A stretch of 10,384 nucleotides of DNA from Flavobacteriaceae bacterium UBA2000 (GTDB lineage: Bacteria > Bacteroidota > Bacteroidia > Flavobacteriales > Flavobacteriaceae). Below, piece after piece: positions 1 through 5,767 of the stretch. The notes beneath the pieces were generated by a model. It did no database searches and was not told the origin of the DNA. It worked only from the letters and a program-made list of their open reading frames with translations. The stretch is from assembly GCA_002335345.1 (NCBI GenBank), contig DDCS01000174.1, positions 1-10,384 of the forward strand, in the 5' to 3' direction. The position numbers and the translations under genes are program-made. Numbering within the stretch: the first letter of the stretch is position 1; every line of letters begins with the position of its first letter.

Positions 1-530
1 CGGTATTTTGTTTTTTCATAGGTTGAAAATCCGCGATGAATCGCTCCCAATTGTGTGATGCCAACGTTCTCAAAACGCTCTAAAGCACCCATCCAAAGTG
101 AAAGATCAGGATTAACCGGATTTTTAATCAAAACTACTTTATTCGTACCCCGCAACGCATCGGCAATATCTTGAATGATAAAGGGGGACACGGTCGTTCG
201 GGCACCAATCCAAAGGAGGTCAACGTCATGTTCCAAGGCCAACTCAACGTGATGTGGATGGGCCACCTCTGTGGTCGTTAAAAGCCCGGTTTCATCCTTG
301 GCGCGTTTCAACCAAGGCAGGCCCAAGGCGCCTACGCCCTCAAAATTTCCAGGGCGCGTTCGCGGTTTCCATAGCCCAGCCCGCAAAACTGAAGTTTTGG
401 TCTTGGTCAGCCCTCGAGCTGTGTCCAGAAGTTGATCTTGAGTTTCTGCACTGCACGGCCCTGCGATTACCAGAGGGTGCCCTAGGTTCATGGCGCGTAA
501 CCACTCACGTGCTTGATTGCTTTGATTCAT
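1..530 (-). CDS. 3-deoxy-7-phosphoheptulonate (DAHP) synthase, likely fused to chorismate mutase; N-terminal 176 codons, runs off the window
   Basis: DAHP synthase condenses phosphoenolpyruvate and erythrose 4-phosphate, the first step of the shikimate pathway. The frame is open from an ATG at 530 to the window edge. Visible motifs are GPCSAE (residues 24-29), LWKPRTRPGNFEG (53-65, PEP/E4P-binding), EVAHP (88-92), WIGARTTVSPF (107-117) and KNPVNPDL (136-143), in the order expected for the type I-beta/KDO8P-synthase-like fold. In Bacteroidota this protein is usually about 360 residues with a C-terminal chorismate mutase domain. That part would lie left of the window, so the fusion is inferred from family knowledge and not seen. 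The ATG shares four bases with the pheA stop (ATGA), which implies translational coupling and control by the pheA leader. The DAHP synthase identity is secure; the symbol varies between annotations and is left blank. Confidence 0.93.
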   Translation of the reverse strand, partial: MNQSNQAREWLRAMNLGHPLVIAGPCSAETQDQLLDTARGLTKTKTSVLRAGLWKPRTRPGNFEGVGALGLPWLKRAKDETGLLTTTEVAHPHHVELALEHDVDLLWIGARTTVSPFIIQDIADALRGTNKVVLIKNPVNPDLSLWMGALERFENVGITQLGAIHRGFSTYEKTKY

Positions 531-1387
531 AATTCAATTTTTTCACCCAATTTACTGGGTATATTTTCTTTATTCTGTGCGTATAATCCAAGTAATTTGA
601 ACTGTTTTACCCCTTCTTGTAAAACACCAATAGCTTGTTTAAATTTTTCTGGGTTATCAAAAGTCACATCAACAAAAAAGGCATAGCGCCAATTCATTCC
701 CAGTACCGGTAATGACTGAATTTTTGTCAAATTTATGTCATAATCGCTTAGGACCGCCAGTGCCCGACTCAGGGAACCAACCTCATGACCGAGCTGAAAC
801 TTAAGACTCGCCTTATTGGGTATTTTTTGTGAATGACTGCCGGGGCGGCCAAACAACACAAAGCGCGTCTGATTCTGCTTGATGTCTTGAATTTGACTGT
901 CTAAAATCTCCAGCCCAAAGGCCTCTGCCACGTCTTTCCCAGCAATGGCGGCTATTCCCTGAAGTTGCTGTTTTGAGATTTGCTCTGCTTCACTTGCCGT
1001 ATCTTTTCCTTCCACCAGTCTAAATTGACCCTGGTATTGTCTGAGATAGTCGCGACATTGCAGCAGCGCCACCGGATGGGAACGCACCTCGGTAATATCC
1101 TGAATTCGGGTCTTTGGCAAAGCCATTAAGTACATTTGAATATTCAAATAAACTTCGTCATAGATTTCAAAAGGTCCGGATTCTAACAGATTGTAATTAG
1201 TCAATATCGAGCCAGCAATTGAATTCTCAATGGCCAACACACCAAATTCTGCCAAGCCTTTTGCAACCGCCTGTGTGGTTGCATCAAAAGAATCACAGCA
1301 AAGTAAGTCATAAGACTGCTGTTCAAATAACTCCTTGACGGCCTGATGGTGAAAAGAATGTTGTATTCCCTGTATTGCGATTTTCAT
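527..1387 (-). CDS. pheA: prephenate dehydratase with ACT domain
   Basis: Converts prephenate to phenylpyruvate, the committed step to phenylalanine, in the cytoplasm. At 286 residues it has the usual length of a monofunctional enzyme. The catalytic domain runs from about residue 1 to 180. It shows an N-terminal GIQHSFHHQA segment (7-16), IENSIAGSILTNYNLL (53-68, substrate-binding ENS-x-x-GS motif), HPVALLQC (104-111), DTASEAEQ (129-136), and the catalytic TRF motif at 174-176. A C-terminal ACT domain (about 192-275), with GSLSRAL (204-210) and KIQSLPV (222-228), is the expected phenylalanine-sensing module. No chorismate mutase domain is present, which fits a mutase carried on the downstream DAHP synthase. 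The ATG lies 16 bases after the U-tract of the leader terminator, and no Shine-Dalgarno sequence is visible. A His (residue 10) sits where many relatives have Gly. Confidence 0.96.
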   Translation of the reverse strand: MKIAIQGIQHSFHHQAVKELFEQQSYDLLCCDSFDATTQAVAKGLAEFGVLAIENSIAGSILTNYNLLESGPFEIYDEVYLNIQMYLMALPKTRIQDITEVRSHPVALLQCRDYLRQYQGQFRLVEGKDTASEAEQISKQQLQGIAAIAGKDVAEAFGLEILDSQIQDIKQNQTRFVLFGRPGSHSQKIPNKASLKFQLGHEVGSLSRALAVLSDYDINLTKIQSLPVLGMNWRYAFFVDVTFDNPEKFKQAIGVLQEGVKQFKLLGLYAQNKENIPSKLGEKIEL

Positions 1388-1403
1388 CGTATAAATAATT
1401 CAT

Positions 1404-1433
1404 AAAAAAAGCCCGAACAATTGATCGGGCTTT
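1404..1433 (-). terminator. Intrinsic terminator in the pheA leader (attenuator)
   Basis: On the minus strand AAAGCCCGA (1433-1425) pairs perfectly with TCGGGCTTT (1416-1408) around an eight-base loop. The T-run is seven bases (1410-1404) and overlaps the end of the stem. It lies between the leader peptide and the pheA start, so it would stop transcription before the structural genes. On the plus strand the hairpin is followed by only three T's, so it does not serve that strand. Its 5' arm overlaps the 3' arm of the antiterminator. Confidence 0.9.
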
Positions 1434-1466
1434 AGCGTTATTGTTGCGTACAATTAACACAAAGCC
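1428..1466 (-). promoter_or_regulatory. Antiterminator hairpin of the pheA leader
   Basis: The RNA arm 1466-1451 pairs with 1446-1428. GGCUUU (1466-1461) pairs with AAAGCC (1433-1428). After one bulged U (1434), GUGUUA (1460-1455) pairs with UAACGC (1440-1435) with one U-G wobble. A small internal loop follows, then UUG (1453-1451) pairs with CAA (1446-1444) around a UACG tetraloop of the stable UNCG class. This structure takes six bases of the terminator's 5' arm, so the two hairpins exclude each other. The leader stop codon (1456-1454) lies inside the 5' arm, so a ribosome that finishes the leader would melt it. A ribosome stalled on the Phe/Tyr codons ending at 1478 would leave it free. 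Confidence 0.82.
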
Positions 1467-1519
1467 TTGGTTCTTGTATAAAAGAAATAAAAGAAAAATA
1501 TGTTGTTGTACGTTTTCAT
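1454..1519 (-). CDS. Phe/Tyr-rich leader peptide controlling pheA (pheL-like)
   Basis: This 21-codon ORF begins MKTYNN and contains FFFYFFY at residues 8-14 (codons at 1498-1478), then TRTKALC and a TAA stop. There are five Phe and two Tyr in a row, plus Tyr4. The arrangement parallels the enterobacterial pheL leader peptide: control codons, then an antiterminator 5' arm eleven bases downstream, then an intrinsic terminator just before pheA. The role is inferred from that layout. Low charged tRNA-Phe or tRNA-Tyr would stall the ribosome, favour the antiterminator and allow expression of pheA and the DAHP synthase gene. Sensing of both amino acids fits an operon that holds both the common first step and the Phe branch. 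The peptide itself is probably only a by-product. No Shine-Dalgarno sequence is visible, as elsewhere in this window. Confidence 0.87.
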   Translation of the reverse strand: MKTYNNIFFFYFFYTRTKALC

Positions 1520-1528
1520 CGATAGTAT

Positions 1529-1557
1529 TGAATGACGAAAATATACTTTATCATTCA
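1529..1557. repeat. 7-bp inverted repeat centred on the candidate pheA-leader promoter
   Basis: TGAATGA/TCATTCA arms lie at 1529-1535 and 1551-1557, perfect in seven bases, with a 15-base spacer that contains the candidate -7 element. The arm centres are 22 bases apart, about two helical turns, which would suit a dimeric repressor. It also lies in the shared region upstream of the divergent ABC ATPase gene. An operator role is inference only; an arm of this length can occur by chance in AT-rich DNA. Confidence 0.35.
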
Positions 1558-1567
1558 GAACATAAAA
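1537..1567 (-). promoter_or_regulatory. Candidate promoter of the pheA leader
   Basis: On the minus strand TATATTTTC (1545-1537) resembles the Bacteroidota -7 element TAnnTTTG with one extra base and C for the final G. A TTTT (1567-1564) lies 18 bases upstream in the -33 position, where TTTG is expected. Transcription would start near 1531, about a dozen bases before the leader ATG at 1519. The match is imperfect, but the position is right for an attenuator transcript. Confidence 0.4.
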
Positions 1568-1611
1568 TCTTTAGAACGATTTTTTATTCTTTAATTTTAC
1601 GGCGAATGCTT

Positions 1612-2313
1612 ATGACCATAAAATTTGAACACATAATAAAATTATACGGGGCACAAAAGGCCCTGGATGAGGTCAATTTTTCGATTGAAAAAGGACAGAT
1701 TATCGGACTCCTTGGCCCTAACGGAGCCGGTAAATCGACGCTCATTAAAATCTTAATCGGTCTACTGCATCCCGATAGCGGCCAACTGCTTCAAAACGAT
1801 CTTGCGCTAAACACCCAAAGTCTCGAATACAAAAGGCGTATGGGTTATCTGCCTGAGGACAATCCGCTCCCGCAGGAACTCTTTGTCAAAGAATATTTGA
1901 GCCAAACCGCCGCTTTGTATGCCCTTAACCCGTTTGATAGCGCACCATTGATTCAGCGCACCGGACTGAGTTCAGTCCAACACAAAAAAATAGGGGCGCT
2001 CTCCAAAGGGTTCAAACAGCGCCTTGGCTTAGCGGCTGCGCTGATCCATGAACCTGAACTCTTGGTTTTGGACGAGCCGATGACGGGACTGGATCCAAAT
2101 CAAATTCAAGAAATAAGAAAGTTGATCCAATCACTCAGTCCAAAAACAACTGTATTGCTTTCAACGCATATATTGCAAGATATCTCGGCAATCTGCGACC
2201 GTATACTGGTTTTAAATCAGGGGAAATTAGTCAAAGATCTGGCCTTAAATGAATTGGAAAACACAAATGATACGGCCGCGCTCGAGGCCTTATTTACCCA
2301 GTGGACTTCGTAA
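1612..2313 (+). CDS. ABC transporter ATP-binding protein, GldA-like
   Basis: A 233-residue ATPase subunit. Numbering from the ATG at 1612: Walker A GPNGAGKST (35-43), signature region LSKGFKQR (130-137), Walker B LLVLDEP (150-156, catalytic Glu155), D-loop GLDP (159-162) and H-loop His186 (STH). The Q-loop region reads YLPEDNP (79-85) with Glu82 where most ABC ATPases have Gln; together with KKIGALSKG and GLDPNQIQEIR this is typical of GldA, the ATPase of the Bacteroidota gliding exporter. GldA is normally about 300 residues, so this protein lacks the C-terminal extension, and no permease gene is adjacent. Exporter or gliding function therefore cannot be concluded. The frame stays open upstream to 1441, but that extension (57 codons) is antisense to the pheA leader and has no ABC homology. 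An ATG at 1606 is equally possible. Confidence 0.88.
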   Translation: MTIKFEHIIKLYGAQKALDEVNFSIEKGQIIGLLGPNGAGKSTLIKILIGLLHPDSGQLLQNDLALNTQSLEYKRRMGYLPEDNPLPQELFVKEYLSQTAALYALNPFDSAPLIQRTGLSSVQHKKIGALSKGFKQRLGLAAALIHEPELLVLDEPMTGLDPNQIQEIRKLIQSLSPKTTVLLSTHILQDISAICDRILVLNQGKLVKDLALNELENTNDTAALEALFTQWTS

Positions 2314-2357
2314 AAATAAATCTTGTTGCGCCCCCATTTTAGTGACAAAGCAGTTTC

Positions 2358-3146
2358 TTATTGAAAAATAAGACGGCCCGTAAATTCCTCCTCTACATTG
2401 ACCACAGGGGGCTGGGTGAGACAAATCACATCGCCTATGCCTACAATACGGCCTTGAATCAAGTTGGTCGGTGCCACGACCATTTTACTGGTACTGCGAT
2501 GAAATAAATAAAGATTTTTGATTTCTAAATCCGGGGCCACAATGCCGCAATCACCATCATAAAGACCAATATTGGCAGAATTAGTGCGCCCCCCTAGAAA
2601 AAACTTACTGGTACCATTGGCAAAAATAATAAGCTGGGTGACATCTAAATCTTCAAAATAAAAATCACCGTCGGTATGAAATTCACCCTCTTGCTCGCGG
2701 TCCTCGGAAAGCAAGGTGAGCTTTTTAAAGGTTATCGGGCCCTGTCCAATTACGGGGAGTCCAGAACTCGAGCGAATTTCTATTGAATCTACAGGAGAGG
2801 TAACATAAACCTTTGTAATGCCATAATCACGCGTATAATTACAACTGTTTCGGTCGCTCACCTTAAGAATACTGTCCTCCACGCGCACCAGGACTTCATT
2901 CATGAGATTTTCCCCAGACTCAACCACCACACTCTGCTGGGGCCCAGACGAGACAATTAATTGTACCCGATTCCAGATGATTATTTTTTTGAATTTATCG
3001 ACATTAAACGTGCGCTGGACAATAGGTCCACTGGTTTGAAAACAATCCCAGGCATTGTCGCTATCACAACCCCAAAATAGGAGTCCTCCGAGTACGGCTA
3101 AGGCGTAATAAATTGCGCTAATTCTGATTTTTAATCCTGTTCTCAT
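2358..3146 (-). CDS. GIN-domain (DUF2807) outer-membrane lipoprotein
   Basis: This 262-residue protein has a lipoprotein signal: a short charged start, a hydrophobic stretch (about 11-25) and LLFWGC with Cys27 as the likely lipidated residue. The mature part begins CDSDNAWDCF, then FNVDKFKKIIIWNRVQLIVS (about 48-67), ESGENLMNEVLVRVEDSILKV and SIEIRSSSGLPVIG. These form the repeating beta-strand pattern of the head GIN (DUF2807, putative auto-transporter adhesin head) family, widespread in Bacteroidota. Function is unknown; a beta-helix exposed on the outer membrane is the family expectation. Its ATG overlaps the stop of the acyloxyacyl hydrolase gene by four bases (ATGA), so the two are translationally coupled and probably act in the same envelope process. 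The Trp at -2 of the lipobox is slightly unusual. Confidence 0.82.
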   Translation of the reverse strand: MRTGLKIRISAIYYALAVLGGLLFWGCDSDNAWDCFQTSGPIVQRTFNVDKFKKIIIWNRVQLIVSSGPQQSVVVESGENLMNEVLVRVEDSILKVSDRNSCNYTRDYGITKVYVTSPVDSIEIRSSSGLPVIGQGPITFKKLTLLSEDREQEGEFHTDGDFYFEDLDVTQLIIFANGTSKFFLGGRTNSANIGLYDGDCGIVAPDLEIKNLYLFHRSTSKMVVAPTNLIQGRIVGIGDVICLTQPPVVNVEEEFTGRLIFQ

Positions 3147-4252
3147 AATCGATACCCGATACCAAATTCAACAGCCTCTGCCTTTGCCCAGTGGGCTTTC
3201 AAAGTAACTGCAGCAAAAAAATGTTCTTTTCCAAAATATCGCTTTAGCCCTAAACGATTGTACAGTCTATTCTCAAATTCATACGGCCAATAAAAATAAC
3301 GCCCCAATTGAGAAACAAAAGCGGTCTTGCGAAAACGAAATTCATGACCTAAAAATACACCAATACGGCGATAATCTAAACCGGGCTCAATCCCATCCCC
3401 CGGGAAAGCGGATTGGCGGTAGCGAATCAAATGAATTAAAAAGTCTGAGAAAAAGAAATCTACCCCGAGTTGAATGGTACTTTTATAATTGATTCTTTTA
3501 TCGGCAAAAAATGAAAAAACATAAAAAGGATACTGCCCCAGACCAATGACATCGGCTTCGTTTAGTCCAGTTCGAAACACGGCATTAACGGTTATAGGCT
3601 CACTGTAATATTGGCTTGGCCAATCGCCATGATTGTGTCGGGTCAAAATAACCCCCTCCTGAGATTGGTAACTCACTCCCGCAGAAAAATAAAGCGTATT
3701 GGTGCTGTTATTTGGCGCTTTGAAATTCGCATTGGAGTAATGAATGATTCCAGTCCCTAACTTAAATCCAATGCCCCGGTAAATATTTTCTTGTATGAGG
3801 TTAAACTTTAAAAATGTGGTGCTCATAAAACGACTTCCGTAGGCCGTATTTTGATAATTATCCTCAGCGTCGTAGGGATTGCCTGCCATGGCCACCCCTT
3901 GCCCAATACCAAATCTCAAACGACGCTTCCAAAAATACCAGTTAAAATGACCGTAAAGTCCATAATTCTTACCCAGATAGGGATTCCCCATATCTTGATA
4001 ATTAAAGGTAAAGCCCCAATCAGGATAGTTATAACGGCTCTCCCACTCATTATAGCCATAAGTCTTGCGGTTGTAAATCAGATTAAACCCGGTGGGATGT
4101 CCCGTAATTAGGTGCGCGATATCAGAATTGTGTTCTAAAATACTGCCATAATAATAATCGAGCTCAATGGCATAGGGCTTTAGCTCCCTTTGTTGTGCCA
4201 ACAACATCGGGCTCAAAACTCCAAAAATCAACAACCACCAATTGTATCTCAT
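3143..4252 (-). CDS. acyloxyacyl hydrolase family outer-membrane protein (PagL/lipid A deacylase-like)
   Basis: A 369-residue protein from the ATG at 4252. A signal peptide (MRYNWWLLIFGVLSPMLLA, cleaved before QQ at about residue 19/20) is followed by many aromatic, alternating segments typical of an outer-membrane beta-barrel. The motif HYSNANFKAPN (from residue 171) contains the His-x-Ser pair (171, 173) of PagL-type lipid A 3-O-deacylases, and Bacteroidota proteins of this look are annotated as acyloxyacyl hydrolases. The acidic partner is not evident at the PagL spacing (Asn is found 14 residues after the His), so activity is uncertain. It is also about twice the length of PagL. The frame extends ten codons further up to 4282, but a promoter -7 element overlaps those codons and they would spoil the signal peptide. 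First gene of an operon with the GIN lipoprotein. Confidence 0.8.
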   Translation of the reverse strand: MRYNWWLLIFGVLSPMLLAQQRELKPYAIELDYYYGSILEHNSDIAHLITGHPTGFNLIYNRKTYGYNEWESRYNYPDWGFTFNYQDMGNPYLGKNYGLYGHFNWYFWKRRLRFGIGQGVAMAGNPYDAEDNYQNTAYGSRFMSTTFLKFNLIQENIYRGIGFKLGTGIIHYSNANFKAPNNSTNTLYFSAGVSYQSQEGVILTRHNHGDWPSQYYSEPITVNAVFRTGLNEADVIGLGQYPFYVFSFFADKRINYKSTIQLGVDFFFSDFLIHLIRYRQSAFPGDGIEPGLDYRRIGVFLGHEFRFRKTAFVSQLGRYFYWPYEFENRLYNRLGLKRYFGKEHFFAAVTLKAHWAKAEAVEFGIGYRL

Positions 4253-4268
4253 GACTCGATAAAGGCCC

Positions 4269-4299
4269 CAAATATACGGCATTAATTTATGTGGCTCAA
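4269..4299 (-). promoter_or_regulatory. Candidate Bacteroidota promoter for the acyloxyacyl hydrolase/lipoprotein operon
   Basis: TATATTTG (4276-4269) is a perfect match to the -7 consensus TAnnTTTG, and TTG (4299-4297, in CTTG) lies 20 bases upstream. Transcription would start around 4264, giving a short leader before the ATG at 4252. This site decides against the longer frame starting at 4282. Confidence 0.55.
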
Positions 4300-4305
4300 G
4301 TCACT

Positions 4306-4326
4306 AAAAACCAAGCCTAACCTTGA
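4306..4326 (-). terminator. Weak possible terminator after the dehydratase gene
   Basis: Just after the dehydratase stop, TCAAG (4326-4322) can pair with CTTGG (4315-4311) around a six-base loop, with one wobble pair, followed by five T's (4310-4306). The stem is short, so it would be a weak terminator at best. Its position between two minus-strand transcription units makes it worth listing. Confidence 0.35.
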
Positions 4327-4331
4327 TGAAC

Positions 4332-5324
4332 TCAGAAGGGCAACTGACTTAAATCCACGTTACCTCCTGAGAGGATTAGGCCAATTTTTTTGCCGCTAAA
4401 CTGGGCGGGATATTTTAATACGGCGGCCAGAGCGACAGCACTCGATGGTTCAACCACCATTTTAGTACGCTCCCATAAAAGGCGCATAGACGCGATAATC
4501 TCGGACTCATCGACGCAAAAAATGGACGCAACACCATTTTGGATAATGGGAAAATTAATGGAGCCTAATTGTGTTTTTAAGCCATCGGCGATGGTATTGG
4601 TTTGATCATTGGTCTGAATCGAACCCATTTTCAAAGAACGAAAGGCATCATCGACAGCCGCAGGCTCTGCACCCCAACAGTGGCAATTATGGCCAAAATG
4701 TGCGGTAGCCAATGCGGTTCCTGCCAAAAGACCTCCACCGCCCACTGGCGCCATTACACCATTTAAATCTGGCACTTCCTCTAAAAGCTCCATGGTGGCC
4801 GTCGCATTGCCTAGGATGACCTCCATAGCATTGGAAGGATGAAGCGCAGTGGCTCCGGTTTTATTGATAATCTCTTGAGTAGCAGTCTCACGAGCCCATA
4901 AATTTGGCGCGCAATCTGTGACCTCGGCCCCATAGGATAATACGGCGTCACGCTTGACTTTTGGCGTGCCTAAAGGCATCACCACATAGGCCTTTATACC
5001 CATGATTTTTGACGCTAAAGCCACGGCCTGACCAAAATTACCAGAAGAATGGGTCACCACACCTCGTGCGCGCTCTTGATCGGTGAGTGCGGCTATAGCA
5101 CTAACCGCACCACGCATTTTAAATGCCCCCATGCGCTGCAGTTGTTCGCATTTAAAGTAGAGCGCGGCCCCACTGAGTTCATTTAAATAGCGTGAGGTCG
5201 CCACTGGAGTGCGATGAATCCATGGCTTGATTCGGGCAGCAACATCCAGCAGGGCTGATTTACTTGGCCCGTGGTCTTGGCCCCAGGTGCTCGAGGATTG
5301 ATTATCGGGTGTTGAAAAATGCAT
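4332..5324 (-). CDS. PLP-dependent threonine/serine dehydratase-like enzyme
   Basis: A 330-residue fold-type II PLP enzyme. GAFKMRGA (66-73) holds the Schiff-base Lys69, SSGNFGQA (93-100) is the cofactor/substrate loop, GGGGLLAG (195-202) binds the PLP phosphate, and SGGNVD (319-324) lies near the C-terminus. The usual product of this family is 2-oxobutyrate from threonine, or pyruvate from serine; serine racemases share the fold and motifs, so the substrate cannot be decided. There is no C-terminal ACT domain, unlike biosynthetic IlvA, which suggests a catabolic or racemase-type member. GNATATMELLEE (172-183) replaces the more common GQGT segment. The first 23 residues are polar and may be disordered. 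Its ATG overlaps the OsmC-family gene's stop by one base (TAATG), so they are in one operon. Confidence 0.87.
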   Translation of the reverse strand: MHFSTPDNQSSSTWGQDHGPSKSALLDVAARIKPWIHRTPVATSRYLNELSGAALYFKCEQLQRMGAFKMRGAVSAIAALTDQERARGVVTHSSGNFGQAVALASKIMGIKAYVVMPLGTPKVKRDAVLSYGAEVTDCAPNLWARETATQEIINKTGATALHPSNAMEVILGNATATMELLEEVPDLNGVMAPVGGGGLLAGTALATAHFGHNCHCWGAEPAAVDDAFRSLKMGSIQTNDQTNTIADGLKTQLGSINFPIIQNGVASIFCVDESEIIASMRLLWERTKMVVEPSSAVALAAVLKYPAQFSGKKIGLILSGGNVDLSQLPF

Positions 5325-5755
5325 TACTCAGAATGCGTGACTTTTTCCCCATTGACAAACACAGCGTAGTCTATCGACATGCTGCCCCGCAGGCTCATCG
5401 ATACCGAACAATATTGTTCAAAGCTCAACGCAGCCGCGCGCAATGCTTTGGCGGGAACAATATCCCCTTCAAGATATATTTCTACCCTAGCCGATTTAAA
5501 TGGATTTGCCTTTTCCACCGCTGCGCGCTCCCCGGTTACCTTAACGGTATAACTGCGCACGGTTTGCCGTTGTTTTTTCAAGACATAAATTATGTCAATA
5601 GCATTACACCCCCCTATGGCCATGAGCAAAAGCTCCATAGGTGATGCCCCTTGAGGGGCCCCTTCTTTATTGAAGTCCATAGACACCGTGTGCTGGTTTG
5701 GTCCGGTAGCATGGAATAAATAATCATCGTTCTGTCGGGTCAAGGTGACGGTCAT
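5324..5755 (-). CDS. OsmC/Ohr family protein
   Basis: A 143-residue protein of normal OsmC-family length. It has both redox cysteines of the family: Cys50 in AIGGCNAIDIIYVLKKQR (46-63) and Cys116 in EQYCSVSMSLRG (113-124). The preceding ASPMELLLMAIGGC block is the family hallmark. OsmC and Ohr proteins reduce organic hydroperoxides as cytoplasmic dimers; many OsmC-like members such as this one have no tested substrate. It lies 12 bases after the gene for the 514-residue protein and overlaps the dehydratase gene by one base, so it is the middle gene of a three-gene operon. A link between peroxide reduction and the dehydratase is not obvious from sequence. Confidence 0.9.
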   Translation of the reverse strand: MTVTLTRQNDDYLFHATGPNQHTVSMDFNKEGAPQGASPMELLLMAIGGCNAIDIIYVLKKQRQTVRSYTVKVTGERAAVEKANPFKSARVEIYLEGDIVPAKALRAAALSFEQYCSVSMSLRGSMSIDYAVFVNGEKVTHSE

Positions 5756-5767
5756 AATATTTGTGTT

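Noticed and set aside
254..532. Plus-strand ORF of 92 codons
   Set aside because: It lies antisense to the DAHP synthase gene, whose motifs are clear on the minus strand, and its protein has no recognisable features.
1401..1403. ATG just after the terminator T-run, as an alternative pheA start
   Set aside because: It is out of frame with pheA; the ATG at 1387 gives the conserved N-terminus of the enzyme.
2356..2373. Hairpin TCTTATT-GAAA-AATAAGA between the convergent ABC ATPase and lipoprotein genes
   Set aside because: All but one pair is A-T, it overlaps the lipoprotein stop codon and no T-run follows on either strand, so it does not look like a terminator.
5264..5644. Plus-strand ORF of 126 codons across the OsmC/dehydratase junction
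   Set aside because: It is antisense to two well-supported genes and has no recognisable motif; a shadow of their codon use.
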